The translations under genes were made by a program, and so were the position numbers. Below the pieces are notes generated by a model. That model was not told the DNA's origin. It saw nothing but the letters and a program-made list of their open reading frames with translations, and did not search any database. From NCBI RefSeq assembly GCF_018138085.1, contig NZ_CP073105.1, forward strand, positions 1,612,001-1,676,000: DNA of 64,000 nt, written 5' to 3'. This DNA comes from Stutzerimonas stutzeri. GTDB taxonomy: Bacteria > Pseudomonadota > Gammaproteobacteria > Pseudomonadales > Pseudomonadaceae. Below, piece after piece: positions 43,974 through 53,538 of the stretch (within the stretch, counting starts at the first letter, position 1; every line of letters starts with the position of its first letter).

Positions 43974-44641
43974 CAGGCGTCCTGCTCGTGGCGGTTGACC
44001 CGGTCTTCCAGGCGACCCTGGAAGTACGCCAGCACGCTGGCCAGCAACCAGTAGATCAGCGCGGCGGCCAGGTACATGGTGAAGATCTCGAAGGTGCGGG
44101 CGGTGATCAGCTGCGCCTGGCGGAACAGCTCGGGCACCTGGATGGTGGCGGCCAGGGCGGTGTCCTTGACCAGCGAGATGAAGCTGTTGCCCAGTGGTGG
44201 CAGGGCAGTGCGTGCGGCCTGCGGCAGGATGGCCCGATACAGCGTCTGCGCGCGGCTCATGCCGATACTGGCGGCCGCTTCCCACTGGCCACGGTCGATG
44301 GAGGCGATGGCGGCGCGCAGGATCTCGGCGGTGTAGGCCGCCATGTTCAGCGAGAAGCCGATCAGCGCGGCCGGCAGCGGATCGAGCTGGATGCCCAGTT
44401 GCGGCAGGCCGTAATAGATCATGAACAGCTGCACCAGCAGCGGCGTGCCGCGGAAGAACGACACGTAGATCCGCGCCAGCCACTGCAGCGGCCAGTAACC
44501 GTAAAGCCGTAGCAGGGCCAGGCCGAAGCCCAGCAGCAGGCCGAAGAACATCCCGCCCAGGCTCAGCACCACGGTCCACCACGCGCCCTTGAGCAGGAAG
44601 GGCAGTGAGTGCAGCACCAGCTGCAGGCTGCTGTCGATCAT
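43973..44641 (-). CDS. tcyL: Cystine ABC transporter permease
   Basis: A 222-residue inner-membrane permease with about five helices and the coupling-helix motif EAASIGMSRAQTLYRAILPQAARTALPPLGNSFI. It pairs with TcyN and the binding protein TcyJ. Its ATG overlaps the tcyJ stop by four bases and its stop overlaps the tcyN start, so all three genes are translationally coupled. Confidence 0.9.
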   Translation of the reverse strand: MIDSSLQLVLHSLPFLLKGAWWTVVLSLGGMFFGLLLGFGLALLRLYGYWPLQWLARIYVSFFRGTPLLVQLFMIYYGLPQLGIQLDPLPAALIGFSLNMAAYTAEILRAAIASIDRGQWEAAASIGMSRAQTLYRAILPQAARTALPPLGNSFISLVKDTALAATIQVPELFRQAQLITARTFEIFTMYLAAALIYWLLASVLAYFQGRLEDRVNRHEQDA

Positions 44642-45435
44642 TGCGTGACGTCAGCCCCGAACCATTTCTCGGAAAGCCGTTTCAGGGTGCCGTCGGCGCG
44701 TAGCTTCGCAATGGCCTCGTCGATGGCGGCGAGCAGTTGCGGGTTGCCCTTGCGCAGGGCAATTCCGGACTCCTGGCGAGAGAAAGCGTCACCAGCCACG
44801 GCCAGCCGATCGCCGGTTTTCTCGACCATCTCGAAGGCGGCCAGACGGTCGACCAGAATCACGTCGATGCGGCCGACGTTGAGGTCCTGGAACTTGGTCG
44901 GGTCGTCATCGTAGGTGCGGATATCCGCCTGTGGCACGTTCTCCTTGAGCCACTGCTCGTAGTTGGTGCCGAGACCGACGCCGACCTTCTTGCCGGCCAG
45001 GTCAGCCGAACTCTTGATGCTCTCGGCATCGGCCTTGCGGGTGAGTGCCTGGATGCCTGAGACGGTGTAGGGCGCGGAGAAGTCGTACTTCTGCTTGCGT
45101 TCCTCGGAGATGGTCACCTGGTTGATCACCACATCCAGACGCTTGGATTCCAAGGCGGCGAGGATGCCGTCCCACTTGGTCGGCTGGAACTCGGCCTTGA
45201 CCCCCAGCTCCTTGGCCAGGGCGTTGGCGAAATCGACTTCGAAACCGGTCAGCTGACCGCTTTCATCCTGATAGTTGAAGGGCGGGTAGGTGCCTTCCAG
45301 GCCGACCTTGAGGGTGCCGTTGGCCTTGACCTCATCCAGCAGATCGGCGGCGAACACCGGCGTGAACAGGCTGGCACCGAGCAACAGACTCAGGGTGCCG
45401 AGCAGGAAACGACGACGCGGAGTGATGAATTTCAT
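44638..45435 (-). CDS. tcyJ: Cystine-binding periplasmic protein
   Basis: A 265-residue solute-binding protein with a signal peptide (RRRFLLGTLSLLLGASLFTPVFA) and the type II fold: GTLKVGLEGTYPPFNYQDESGQLTGFEVDFANALAKELG and VVINQVTISEERKQKYDFSAPYTVSG. It matches E. coli FliY/TcyJ. It binds L-cystine in the periplasm for TcyLN. The 109-base gap to dcyD is AT-rich and may hold an internal promoter (inverted repeat ATAATT/AATTAT at 45498-45512). Confidence 0.9.
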   Translation of the reverse strand: MKFITPRRRFLLGTLSLLLGASLFTPVFAADLLDEVKANGTLKVGLEGTYPPFNYQDESGQLTGFEVDFANALAKELGVKAEFQPTKWDGILAALESKRLDVVINQVTISEERKQKYDFSAPYTVSGIQALTRKADAESIKSSADLAGKKVGVGLGTNYEQWLKENVPQADIRTYDDDPTKFQDLNVGRIDVILVDRLAAFEMVEKTGDRLAVAGDAFSRQESGIALRKGNPQLLAAIDEAIAKLRADGTLKRLSEKWFGADVTQ

Positions 45436-45544
45436 GGGAGGCCTCTAGGTGGGCAGGGAAGTCGGTCAACTCTAAGGGCTGATCTTTATTCAATAAAATA
45501 ATTAGAAATTATCTTTACCTTAGTTATGGAAATATCGCGTGCGC

Positions 45545-46543
45545 TCAGAGTGCCCATGGATGATAAGCGAATAGCGCCGGGGCACCACCGGTATGCAGGA
45601 ACAGCAGCGGACCCCGGCCGGGGAAGGCTCCGCGGGCGATACCGTCGAGCAAGCCGGCGAAGGCCTTGCCGGTGTACACCGGGTCGAGTAGCACGCCTTC
45701 CTGCTCGGCAAGCAGGCGGATTGCGGCCAGCGTGCCGGCATTCGGCTCGCCGTAGCGCGGGGCGAAGTACTGGTCCCACAGTTCGATTTGCAGCCCCGTC
45801 GGCACATCGACGCCGAGCAGCTCGGCGGTGCGTTGCAGCAGACCGTCGACCTTGGGCCGCTGAGTCGCATCCGGGCGCGATACGGTGACCCCGATCACTC
45901 GGCTGCCCGGCCGCGCAGATTCCAGCGCCAACGCCAGGCCACTGTGGGTTCCGGCGCTGCCGGAGGCGAGCAGCACCGCGGCGAAATCCTCGCCGCTGCG
46001 GTGCATTTGCTCGGCCAGCTCCAGGCCGGCGCGCACATAACCCAGGGCGCCGAGCGCATTGGAGCCACCGATGGGCACCACATAAGGTTTGCGCCCGGCG
46101 CTGCGCAGGCGCTCGGCGGCGGCCAGTAGCAGCTCGTCGGCGTTATCCAGGTTAGCGACAGCTTCGACTTCGGACCCGAACAGGTCGAGCAGCAGGCGGT
46201 TGCCGTTGGCCAGATAACTACCCTCGGCAGTGCCCAGAGGATTTTCCAGCAGTGCCAGGCAGCCCAGACCGAGCCTGGCCGCCAGCGCCGCGGTCTGGCG
46301 TACGTGGTTGGACTGGATGGCGCCGGCGGTGACCAGCACATCCGCGCCCTGCGCCAGGGCATTGGCGCCCAGGTATTCGAGCTTGCGCACCTTGTTGCCA
46401 CCGAGGGCTAGCGGAGTGAGGTCGTCGCGCTTGATCCAGATATCTCGACCCAAGTGACGTGACAGACGCGGTAAGTGTTCCAGCGGCGTGGCACCGGCAA
46501 TCAGTTCGAGGCGAGGGAAGCGGGCGAGGGCGTCGGTGAGCAT
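45545..46543 (-). CDS. dcyD: D-cysteine desulfhydrase
   Basis: A 332-residue fold-type II PLP enzyme. The PLP lysine is in [15 protein letters not shown], the substrate loop is [18 protein letters not shown], and the phosphate loop [13 protein letters not shown]. It cleaves D-cysteine to pyruvate, sulfide and ammonia, and its family includes ACC deaminase; the tcyJLN neighbour, as in E. coli dcyD-tcyJLN, supports the desulfhydrase role. The operon would let the cell use and detoxify cystine and D-cysteine as sulfur sources. Confidence 0.88.
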   Translation of the reverse strand: MLTDALARFPRLELIAGATPLEHLPRLSRHLGRDIWIKRDDLTPLALGGNKVRKLEYLGANALAQGADVLVTAGAIQSNHVRQTAALAARLGLGCLALLENPLGTAEGSYLANGNRLLLDLFGSEVEAVANLDNADELLLAAAERLRSAGRKPYVVPIGGSNALGALGYVRAGLELAEQMHRSGEDFAAVLLASGSAGTHSGLALALESARPGSRVIGVTVSRPDATQRPKVDGLLQRTAELLGVDVPTGLQIELWDQYFAPRYGEPNAGTLAAIRLLAEQEGVLLDPVYTGKAFAGLLDGIARGAFPGRGPLLFLHTGGAPALFAYHPWAL

Positions 46544-46620
46544 GGGAGCAGGCTTCTGCGCAGAGATAATTGATCACTTTAGAAGGCAATCCAGAGTTGC
46601 AACAAGCCGATATCCCCCTA

Positions 46621-46650
46621 TCGCCTCGCCTTGAGTGGGCGGCGAGGCGA
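46621..46650. terminator. 10-bp perfect hairpin after the mva/tct operon
   Basis: TCGCCTCGCC (46621-46630) and GGCGAGGCGA (46641-46650) form a perfect ten-pair stem with a ten-base loop in the gap between the TctA-like stop codon and the dcyD start. No T-run follows on the minus strand, so it may be an mRNA-stabilising hairpin rather than an intrinsic terminator. Confidence 0.5.
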
Positions 46651-46695
46651 GCACGGGAACCTTGGCGAAAGCCTGCGTGTATTTCTGCGGAGCCC

Positions 46696-48078
46696 TCAGC
46701 CCAAGGCCAGTAGTGCCGGCACCGTCAACACTGCCGTATAGAAGCCCATGAACTGCACGCCGATGTTGAAGCCCAAAAAGCGTGAAAGAAAACCGCCAAG
46801 CAGCCCTACGGTAAGAATCACCATCAGGCCAAGCAGACCACCTTCCCACATACCTATCACCAGGATCAGCCCGACAAAGGTGGCGATGACCGCTTCGTGG
46901 CTGACCTTGCGCGACACAAACGATGCCGCACGGTGTGCGAAATTCATCGAGAACGGATAGGCAATCAAGATAGCGATGATCACGGCCAGCATCCCGTAAC
47001 CGAGAAACTCCCAGCTACTCATCAAGGTATGCAGGTTGTTGATTTCCCCGGTGGCGCTATCGACCGAAAAGCGCGGCGGTGCATTGAACAGCGGGGCAGC
47101 TGGGCCTGCGGCGACCGGGCTCAATGGCAAACCAAAAGCAATCAGCGGAATCAGCGCCTCTGCGATGTAGGTCGCCTCGGTAACGCCGTTGCGTGCCGTG
47201 ATGACGGTCGTCAGGCGATGGTAGGCATGCTTGATCCGTGACCCGACCACTTCGCCCATGATCACGGTCATGGCCACCGGACTGAAGACGAAGGTCGCAC
47301 TCGACACCGCGGCGGTGGCCAGCGTCATGCGAGTCTGTCGCTTGTCGAGTACCTTCAGCGGGTTCGGGAAATATCCGCCCCAGCTCTTCACATCGGGCGA
47401 CAAGGAGAATACGCGGACGCTGTCGCGCTTCATGCGCACACGCTCGCCCGGCGACATCAGCGCGAACAGCGACGCGATAAGGGGGCCGATCGCGATGCCG
47501 AGAAAATAACTCACGCCCAGCTTCACGCCATGCTGAGCAGTCAGGGTCTGCAACGCGACGATGACGAGGACGAAAGGCACCAGGGTGAATACCGAGGCCC
47601 AGCGACCGGCTGAGAAGTAGGCAATCAGAAGGGCGGCGCAGAGGAACACCCAAGGTGAGAACTGTTTGATCACGTCGCCAAACGGCGCCAGCAACACCGC
47701 GAAAAGCACCGACAAAGGTACGGCAACGAGCGCTGCGATCGCACCGCCCGAGATCATTTTGCGAAGCGCGATATGAGGCACGCCCAGTTTTCGCAAGTAG
47801 TTCGCTTCAGCCATCAATGGCGTGGCCATGGTGTCGCCCGGGATGCCCAGCAAGGCGGTTGGAACCGCGTGGGTCATATGCTTGGCGACGGCGCCCGCGA
47901 GAAAGAAGGTGAACACACCTTCCGGCGGCACCCCAAGCAACACCACCAACAGCGTCAACGGCGCCAGGGTAGTGGTTTCGTCGCTACCGGAGATCAGGCC
48001 AATGGCGGCAAACACTACGGCACCTATCAGCCCCATACCGAAGGCAACAAGGATTTGGTCGAGTAGGCCTTCCATCAT
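46696..48078 (-). CDS. TctA-like large permease, probable mevalonate transporter subunit
   Basis: A 460-residue membrane protein with about 11-12 helices in the tripartite tricarboxylate transporter TctA superfamily (GLISGSDETTTLAPLTLLVVLLGVPPEGVFTFFLAGAVAKHMTHAVPTALLGIPGDTMATPLM; GEVVGSRIKHAYHR). The motif GIPGDTMATPL resembles the substrate loop of TctA. Its ATG overlaps the TctB-like stop (ATGA). No TctC binding protein is encoded nearby. Co-transcription with mvaA and mvaB suggests mevalonate or a related acid as substrate; that is inference. Confidence 0.8.
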   Translation of the reverse strand: MMEGLLDQILVAFGMGLIGAVVFAAIGLISGSDETTTLAPLTLLVVLLGVPPEGVFTFFLAGAVAKHMTHAVPTALLGIPGDTMATPLMAEANYLRKLGVPHIALRKMISGGAIAALVAVPLSVLFAVLLAPFGDVIKQFSPWVFLCAALLIAYFSAGRWASVFTLVPFVLVIVALQTLTAQHGVKLGVSYFLGIAIGPLIASLFALMSPGERVRMKRDSVRVFSLSPDVKSWGGYFPNPLKVLDKRQTRMTLATAAVSSATFVFSPVAMTVIMGEVVGSRIKHAYHRLTTVITARNGVTEATYIAEALIPLIAFGLPLSPVAAGPAAPLFNAPPRFSVDSATGEINNLHTLMSSWEFLGYGMLAVIIAILIAYPFSMNFAHRAASFVSRKVSHEAVIATFVGLILVIGMWEGGLLGLMVILTVGLLGGFLSRFLGFNIGVQFMGFYTAVLTVPALLALG

Positions 48079-48557
48079 GTACGCCCTCCACTCAGGCTGA
48101 CTTGCTGCGCTGAAAGTGCATCGACAGAGGCGGTTGTCTTTCCGGTCGCTCGGGCGTCCCTGGTCTCAGCCTCACGGAAGAGGTCGTAGAGAGCCAGCTC
48201 ACGCAGTTCGGCTACCACTTCGGGAGGCAGCTCATCCAGCCGTCCGAGGGTGCCATGCTCGGCAGTCAGTTCAGCGAGCACCTGCTGACGGAAGGTTGGG
48301 TCCGCCAGATCTTCGACGACTTCGCGCTTGGGCTTGAACAGCGTCGCGCTGATTACGCCGCCTGCCAGGCAACCCAGAATGCCGGTAAGCATCGCGTAAG
48401 CTCGTGCCATTTGCTCGGACTCGACCACGCCGAGGAGCAGATGCTGCGCAATGTAGAAGGTGCCGAGACTGACCACGGCGCCAATGACGATAGACGCCAT
48501 CAGGTGACCACTATCGACGGTGTCACCCCATACTTCATAGAGTTCGGGCTTCTTCAT
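48075..48557 (-). CDS. Small transporter subunit (TctB position), two membrane segments
   Basis: A 160-residue protein with two N-terminal helices (GHLMASIVIGAVVSLGTFYIAQHLLLG; AMLTGILGCLAGGVISATLF) and a hydrophilic, charged cytoplasmic tail of about 100 residues (EVVEDLADPTFRQQVLAELTAEHGTLGRLDELPPEV...). It takes the place of TctB but lacks the four-helix TctB fold, so it is an unusual partner for the TctA-like permease with which it overlaps. ATG 48557 has GGAGG upstream and overlaps the stop of a 21-codon leader ORF. Confidence 0.7.
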   Translation of the reverse strand: MKKPELYEVWGDTVDSGHLMASIVIGAVVSLGTFYIAQHLLLGVVESEQMARAYAMLTGILGCLAGGVISATLFKPKREVVEDLADPTFRQQVLAELTAEHGTLGRLDELPPEVVAELRELALYDLFREAETRDARATGKTTASVDALSAQQVSLSGGRT

Positions 48558-48619
48558 GGTTGTGCCTCCAGCATGGGGGCGAAGCACAGCACACGCGAGT
48601 CGGTCGGTTGGTATTCCAT
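48554..48619 (-). CDS. 21-residue leader ORF coupled to the TctB-like gene
   Basis: A short open frame (starts MEYQPTD, ends LEAQP, 21 residues) whose ATG follows AGGAG by seven bases and whose TGA overlaps the TctB-like ATG as ATGA. A strong ribosome-binding site and exact stop-start coupling are unlikely by chance and fit translational control. It carries no regulatory-peptide signature such as a run of one amino acid. It lies in the 111-base gap between mvaB and the TctB-like gene. Confidence 0.5.
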   Translation of the reverse strand: MEYQPTDSRVLCFAPMLEAQP

Positions 48620-48668
48620 CGTGTTTCTCCTGCCCTGATGGGCTTTTGTTGTTATCGAGAAAAGCGCG

Positions 48669-49595
48669 TCAGCTCGGTATACGGTCGCCCGTTCGTCCTC
48701 GCCTTACGTTGATTGCCCTTGCTGTACTCGAAGCGGTCATCCGGCCCAACTCTCTGTCGATGAAGGTGCCGGATTCCACCAGTGCGTGCAGGTTCACACC
48801 GGTCCGCAGGCCCAGCCCTTCGAGCAGGTAGACGACGTCTTCCGTTGCGACATTGCCAGTGGCGCCTGGCGAATAGGGGCAGCCGCCCAACCCCGAAACG
48901 GAGCTGTCGAACACCCGGATCCCGGAATCCAGTGCGGCATACAGGTTGGCGACCGCCATGCCGTAGGTGTCATGAAAGTGCCCGGCCAGCGCAGCGAGCG
49001 GCATCTCGGAGGCGCAAGCCTCGATCAAGGCCTCCGTCTTGTAGGGCGTGCCGGTGCCGATGGTGTCGCCGAGGCTGACGTCATGGCAGCCCATCTCGTA
49101 CAACGCGGTGCTGACTCGCACCACATCGGCCGTCGCGATGTCGCCGGAGAGGGGGCAGCCCAGCACGCAGGAGACGTAGCCGCGCACCGCTACGCCAGCT
49201 TCCCTGGCTTTAGCCAGCACCGGCTTGAAGCGGTCAAGGCTCTCGGCAATGGAACAGTTTATGTTCCGCTGTGAGAAAGCTTCCGAGGCGGCTGCGAACA
49301 CGGCGACTTTCCGACAGCCAGACGCCAGGGCAGCCTCCAGGCCTTTCTCGTTGGGCACCAGCGCGCTGTAAGTCACCCCGGGCAACGGCGCAAGGCAACG
49401 CATGACCTCATCGGAACCAGCCATCTGCGGCACCCACCGGGGCGAGACGAACGCACCTACTTCTATGTCGCGCAGGCCTGCCGCGGCAAGCCGCTCGATC
49501 AGCCTGATGCGAGTCTCGACGGGCAGTACCTGCGGCTCGTTCTGCAAACCGTCGCGCGGGCCTACCTCGACCAGCCTGACCGCATCGCTGCTCAT
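48669..49595 (-). CDS. mvaB: Hydroxymethylglutaryl-CoA lyase
   Basis: A 308-residue TIM-barrel lyase of the HMGL-like family. Catalytic motifs are [10 protein letters not shown] at the start (R and D bind metal and substrate), GHFHDTYG (metal histidines) and [14 protein letters not shown] (active-site cysteine in a flexible loop). It cleaves HMG-CoA to acetoacetate and acetyl-CoA. Length and motifs match Pseudomonas mevalonii MvaB. Its ATG overlaps the mvaA stop by four bases. Confidence 0.93.
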   Translation of the reverse strand: MSSDAVRLVEVGPRDGLQNEPQVLPVETRIRLIERLAAAGLRDIEVGAFVSPRWVPQMAGSDEVMRCLAPLPGVTYSALVPNEKGLEAALASGCRKVAVFAAASEAFSQRNINCSIAESLDRFKPVLAKAREAGVAVRGYVSCVLGCPLSGDIATADVVRVSTALYEMGCHDVSLGDTIGTGTPYKTEALIEACASEMPLAALAGHFHDTYGMAVANLYAALDSGIRVFDSSVSGLGGCPYSPGATGNVATEDVVYLLEGLGLRTGVNLHALVESGTFIDRELGRMTASSTARAINVRRGRTGDRIPS

Positions 49596-50878
49596 AGCCC
49601 ACGCTTCTCGTTGAGCAGCGCTTCGGCACGGTCCGCGCGCACATCCTTGGCCTCAACCATGCGCTTGACCAGCCAATCGACTTCTTCGCCACGCGCACCG
49701 GCTGACAGCGCGATGTTGCGCGCATGCAGCGCCATGTGGCCGCGCTGAATGCCCTCGGTCGACAGGGCGCGCAGGGCACCCAGGTTTTGCGCCAGACCGA
49801 CAGCAACCGCGATTTCCGCCAGGTCCTGAGCCGTTTTCACGCCGAGGATGCGAAGCGATAGCTGTGCCAGCGGATGGGTCTTGGTCGCGCCGCCGACCAG
49901 GCCCAGCGGCATGGGCATTTCGATGGTTCCAACCAGATGGCCGCTACCGTCCTTTTCCCAGGTCGTCAGCGAGCCGTAGTGACCGTTGCGACAGGCATAG
50001 GCGTGTGCACCCGCTTCCACGGCGCGCCAATCGTTGCCGGTGGCGACCACCAGCGGATCGATGCCATTCATGATGCCCTTGTTGTGAGTCGCAGCCCGGT
50101 AGGGGTCGATGGTGGCGAAGGTGTACGCGTCGATGATGCCTTCGATGACATCCGAACCCTTGTACTCCGCAGTATCCAGATGTTCTGGAGCGATCCGTAC
50201 CTGGGCCCGCGCCAGACGCAGGTCGGCCAAGTTGGACAGGATTCGCAAACGCACTTTGCCGCCGGTGAGCTCTTCGATCAGCGGTGCTACGGCTTCGGCC
50301 ATGGTGTTCACCGTATTGGCGCCCATGGCGTCGCGCACATCGACAATCAGGTGCGCAACGAGCATCGGCCCTCGCGGACTCTCGATAAAGGTATGCACTT
50401 CGATGTCCCGGCAACCGCCGCCCAGCTTGTTCAGCAACTGGTCCTTGCTGTTGGCCAGGGCGACGATCTCATCCTTGTTGCGCAGCAGGCTGAGGCGGGC
50501 ATTGTAGGGATCGTCAACGCCCACGATCTGGACCTGGGCGCGCATCAGCGGCTCACTGCTGGAGGTCAGGAAGCCGCCGGCCGGGCGTGCCAGCTTAGCC
50601 ATGAAGGACGCGGCGGCGACGATAGAAGGCTCCTCGACCACCAGTGGGATCAGGACATCACGGCCGTTGATTTGGAAGTTGCTAGCGATCGCATAGGGCA
50701 ACTCGAACCTGCCCACCACGTTTTCGATCATTCCATCCGCGATTTCGATCGGCAGCGCACCAGCCTCGCGCAGCAGGGCGGAGTCGGCGTCGGACAACGA
50801 GAGAAGTTTTTGCAGGTGCTCGAGGCGTTGTGAAGGTGTGAGGTTACGGAACTGCGACAAGCGAGAATCGATGGACAT
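49592..50878 (-). CDS. mvaA: Class II (degradative) HMG-CoA reductase
   Basis: A 428-residue protein, the exact length of P. mevalonii HMG-CoA reductase, with which it aligns throughout. Catalytic residues fit: E83 in VVEEPS, K267 in [12 protein letters not shown]283 in ATGNDW, and the C-terminal histidine near 381 in RGHMALH. Class II enzymes prefer NAD and in vivo oxidise mevalonate to HMG-CoA. ATG 50878; a longer open frame upstream to 51745 runs across the divergent MocR gene and is not used. It heads the mevalonate-degradation operon. Confidence 0.95.
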   Translation of the reverse strand: MSIDSRLSQFRNLTPSQRLEHLQKLLSLSDADSALLREAGALPIEIADGMIENVVGRFELPYAIASNFQINGRDVLIPLVVEEPSIVAAASFMAKLARPAGGFLTSSSEPLMRAQVQIVGVDDPYNARLSLLRNKDEIVALANSKDQLLNKLGGGCRDIEVHTFIESPRGPMLVAHLIVDVRDAMGANTVNTMAEAVAPLIEELTGGKVRLRILSNLADLRLARAQVRIAPEHLDTAEYKGSDVIEGIIDAYTFATIDPYRAATHNKGIMNGIDPLVVATGNDWRAVEAGAHAYACRNGHYGSLTTWEKDGSGHLVGTIEMPMPLGLVGGATKTHPLAQLSLRILGVKTAQDLAEIAVAVGLAQNLGALRALSTEGIQRGHMALHARNIALSAGARGEEVDWLVKRMVEAKDVRADRAEALLNEKRGL

Positions 50879-50931
50879 CAAGGTGCTCCTGAGGAGTCGG
50901 TTGTTCTTGGATGCGCCAACGTTAGCCTCAT

Positions 50932-50983
50932 CTGTAACCTTGAAAGAAGGTACAGTTTCGCGAGACAGTTCCAGACCTGTACC
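50932..50983. promoter_or_regulatory. Three CTGTACC-type boxes between mvaA and MocR genes
   Basis: CTGTAACC (50932-50939), its inverted form GGTACAG (50949-50955) and CTGTACC (50977-50983) lie in the 120-base divergent gap. The first two face each other across nine bases, the second and third across 21. Direct and inverted copies with about two-turn spacing are usual for MocR/PdxR operators, so they probably bind the divergently encoded MocR protein. Confidence 0.65.
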
Positions 50984-50998
50984 CCATCGGAACCCAAC

Positions 50999-52369
50999 AT
51001 GGCTCGTCAGACGCTTTCGCAGAAGGTTGCCGCCTCGATTGCGCAGCAGATCACCGATGGCGCATTCAGAAGCGGGGATAAGTTGCCTTCGCTGCGCGAG
51101 TACATGCGCTTGCATCGATACTCGAAGAACACCGTTATCACCGCCTATGAGCACCTCGCGTCTCAAGGGCTGGTCGAAGCTCGCCACGGACGTGGCTTTT
51201 TCGTTTGCGACGTGCCGGCAGCCCCTCTGGAAGATGACGAGTCCGAACCCTACACCCGCGCGCTGGACACCATTTGGATGATGCGTCAGCAATTCGTCCG
51301 CGAACCCGGCCACTCCCACCTGGGTGAAGGTTTTCCGCCGGTGGAGTGGCTGATGGACATGCGCCTGGACAAGTTTCACCGTCAGGTCGTGCGAGGCGGG
51401 GTTACAACGCTGTTTCGCTATGGCACGCGGCTTGGCAACCCAGGTTTGCGCCAGCGGCTGATCCAGAAGCTTGCCGATTACGCCATTACCGTCTCGCCCA
51501 GACAGGTCGTCACCACACTGGGTGCCAACCATGGCATGGACCTGATCATCCGCCGCTACGTCAAGCCGCGGGACATCGTGCTGGTAGAGGATCCGGGTTA
51601 CTACCCCCTGTTCGGCAAGTTGCAGCTTCAAGGCGCACGCATGCTGGGCGTGCCTCGCCAGGCGGACGGCCCCGATCTGGACGCACTGGAGCGTATCCTC
51701 AAGCGGCACAAACCCAAGGTGTTCTTTCTGCAATCGGTTGGCCATAACCCAACCGGCTCCGATCTGTCGTCAGCCAAGGCTCTTCGGTTACTACAGATCG
51801 CAGAGCGGCACGATCTGCTCATTGTCGAGAACGACGCCATGGCTGACTTCAAACCAAGCTCGTCGGTCAAACTATCGGCGCTGGATCAACTGAACCGCAC
51901 GCTGTATCTGGGCAGCTTTTCCAAGTCGATCTCGGCGGCTCTACGGGTCGGCTTTATTGCCGGCAGCAAACAGCGCATCGAGGAGCTGGCCGACCTGAAG
52001 ATGCTCCTGCATAACAGCGGCGCCGAATACAGCGAGCGCACCATCGATGTGATCCTGGGCGAAGGCCACTTCCTCAGGCATTTGGCGCGCCTGCAAGACC
52101 GCCTCCGAGACGCCACCAGACGTGGGCTCGAGATCCTCGACGAACTCGGCGCCGAAGTTTTTTGCCGCCCGGAGCAAAGCCTCTACCTCTGGGCGCGCTT
52201 TCCGGGTATCGACGATGCCAACAGCCTCACCCGGCACTGCTTGAGTAAAGGTGTGATGCTCGCACCGGGTTCCATCTTTGCCGTCAACCGCAATGTTCCC
52301 GTCTCGTGGACCCGACTGAACGTCGCCTATCTGGACGACCCTGCTTTCCGGAAAAGCCTGGAAACATAG
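50999..52369 (+). CDS. MocR-family PLP-binding GntR-type regulator
   Basis: A 456-residue fusion of a GntR winged helix (residues about 5-75: [61 protein letters not shown]) and an aminotransferase-I fold (about 110-450). The PLP lysine is in [17 protein letters not shown], with HNPTG and ENDAMAD present. Such regulators sense PLP, amino acids or amines. Divergent from the mva operon and with shared boxes, it is the likely regulator of mevalonate degradation; why that pathway needs a PLP-fold sensor is unclear. Confidence 0.88.
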   Translation: MARQTLSQKVAASIAQQITDGAFRSGDKLPSLREYMRLHRYSKNTVITAYEHLASQGLVEARHGRGFFVCDVPAAPLEDDESEPYTRALDTIWMMRQQFVREPGHSHLGEGFPPVEWLMDMRLDKFHRQVVRGGVTTLFRYGTRLGNPGLRQRLIQKLADYAITVSPRQVVTTLGANHGMDLIIRRYVKPRDIVLVEDPGYYPLFGKLQLQGARMLGVPRQADGPDLDALERILKRHKPKVFFLQSVGHNPTGSDLSSAKALRLLQIAERHDLLIVENDAMADFKPSSSVKLSALDQLNRTLYLGSFSKSISAALRVGFIAGSKQRIEELADLKMLLHNSGAEYSERTIDVILGEGHFLRHLARLQDRLRDATRRGLEILDELGAEVFCRPEQSLYLWARFPGIDDANSLTRHCLSKGVMLAPGSIFAVNRNVPVSWTRLNVAYLDDPAFRKSLET

Positions 52370-52387
52370 AAGAGCCGCTATGAGCCG

Positions 52388-53278
52388 TCAGTTGAACAGT
52401 GGATTCTCCCGCAGCCGCGCAACGGCCAGGTCGACGAACGACCGTACCTTTGCCGGCGCCTGCCGGCCTTCCGGGTACAACACGTGGATGGGCAGCGGGG
52501 GTTCTTCGAAGTCGCTGAGTACGATGTGCAGTTCGCCGTCGCGCAACGCGGGGCCGATCTGGTAGAGCAGTACCCTCGTCAGGCCCCAGCCGGCTTTGGC
52601 CGTCGCGATCGCCGCTTCGTTGGTATTGCACTGCAGGACAGGGTCGATGACGACGCGCTGGCCGTGCGCAAAACGCCATTCCGGGGAGGCCCAGGCGCTG
52701 CTGGACGCGACGATGCGGTGATGCTTGAGATCGGCCGGTTCTGCGGGTACGCCGTGGGTTTGCAGATACTGCGGCGACCCGCAGACGACGCGACGCACGG
52801 TGCCGACCTGGATCGCGGTGAAACCCGAGTCGGGTAGATGGCCGATCCGCACGGCGACATCCATGCCCTCATCCACGATGTTCACCGGGCGATCGATAAA
52901 GAATGTCCTGGCGTGCATGTTCGGATGCGCATCGAGATATTCCGTCACGATGGGCAACACATGGATTTGCCCGAACATGGCGGACGCCGTGACCGCCAGG
53001 GTGCCGGACGGCGCCTTGTAATGGCCGGCCGCGGCGGATTCTGCTTCGGCGATGTCGCTCAGTATGCGGCGACAATCATCGAGGTAGCGGCGTCCCGCTT
53101 CGGTGGTCTTGACCGACCGGGTGGTGCGGACGAACAGGCGCGCGCCGATCAGCTCCTCCAGGGCCGCCACGGTTCGGGTAACTGCCGGCGCACTCAGGTG
53201 CATCTGGCGCGCCGTTTTTGCAAAGCTTTCCGTTTCCGCGACCTTGACGAACACGCGCATCGCCAACCAACGATCCAT
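52388..53278 (-). CDS. LysR-family transcriptional regulator
   Basis: A 296-residue LTTR: HTH at residues 1-62 (MRVFVKVAETESFAKTARQMHLSAPAVTRTVAALEELIGARLFVRTTRS) and a substrate domain from about 90 (TASAMFGQIHVLPIVTEYLDAHPNM). The pattern MDRWLAMRVFVKVAETESF is the CrgA/DsdC-like subgroup often controlling SDR or redox genes. It lies downstream of, and on the same strand as, the DUF1348 gene, convergent with the MocR gene 18 bases away. Target not clear. Confidence 0.87.
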   Translation of the reverse strand: MDRWLAMRVFVKVAETESFAKTARQMHLSAPAVTRTVAALEELIGARLFVRTTRSVKTTEAGRRYLDDCRRILSDIAEAESAAAGHYKAPSGTLAVTASAMFGQIHVLPIVTEYLDAHPNMHARTFFIDRPVNIVDEGMDVAVRIGHLPDSGFTAIQVGTVRRVVCGSPQYLQTHGVPAEPADLKHHRIVASSSAWASPEWRFAHGQRVVIDPVLQCNTNEAAIATAKAGWGLTRVLLYQIGPALRDGELHIVLSDFEEPPLPIHVLYPEGRQAPAKVRSFVDLAVARLRENPLFN

Positions 53279-53538
53279 TCCTTGCCCTCTTTTCCGTCAG
53301 GCAGCCTTCAGGCAGCGCTCGGGTCGTTCTTCGGATGCTGTCGGAGCAGCGCGCCATAATAGGCTGGACGCGGCGACGCAGCGACTTGGGCGCAGGGCAG
53401 GCGCCGGAGCCGAGCGGCCGGGCTTGTTGCCATATGAACAATCTTGGCGATACCGATCCGGGCCGCAGGGTTCCGAAAGGCCTGACGAGTACCCCGGCCG
53501 GAAGTTGGCGGATCGCTATCGAGCCCCAAGATCGCGCC

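Noticed and set aside
43215..44582. 455-codon frame that would fuse an extra N-terminal part to the cystine ATPase
   Set aside because: The extra part is the tcyL gene read out of frame; ATG 43973 gives a normal-length TcyN.
48634..48650. GCCC-TGAT-GGGCTTTTG as intrinsic terminator
   Set aside because: Its T-run is on the plus strand, while all genes around it are transcribed from the minus strand, so it is probably chance.
50879..51745. In-frame extension of mvaA by 289 codons
   Set aside because: It crosses the divergent MocR gene; the 428-residue form equals the length of the P. mevalonii enzyme.
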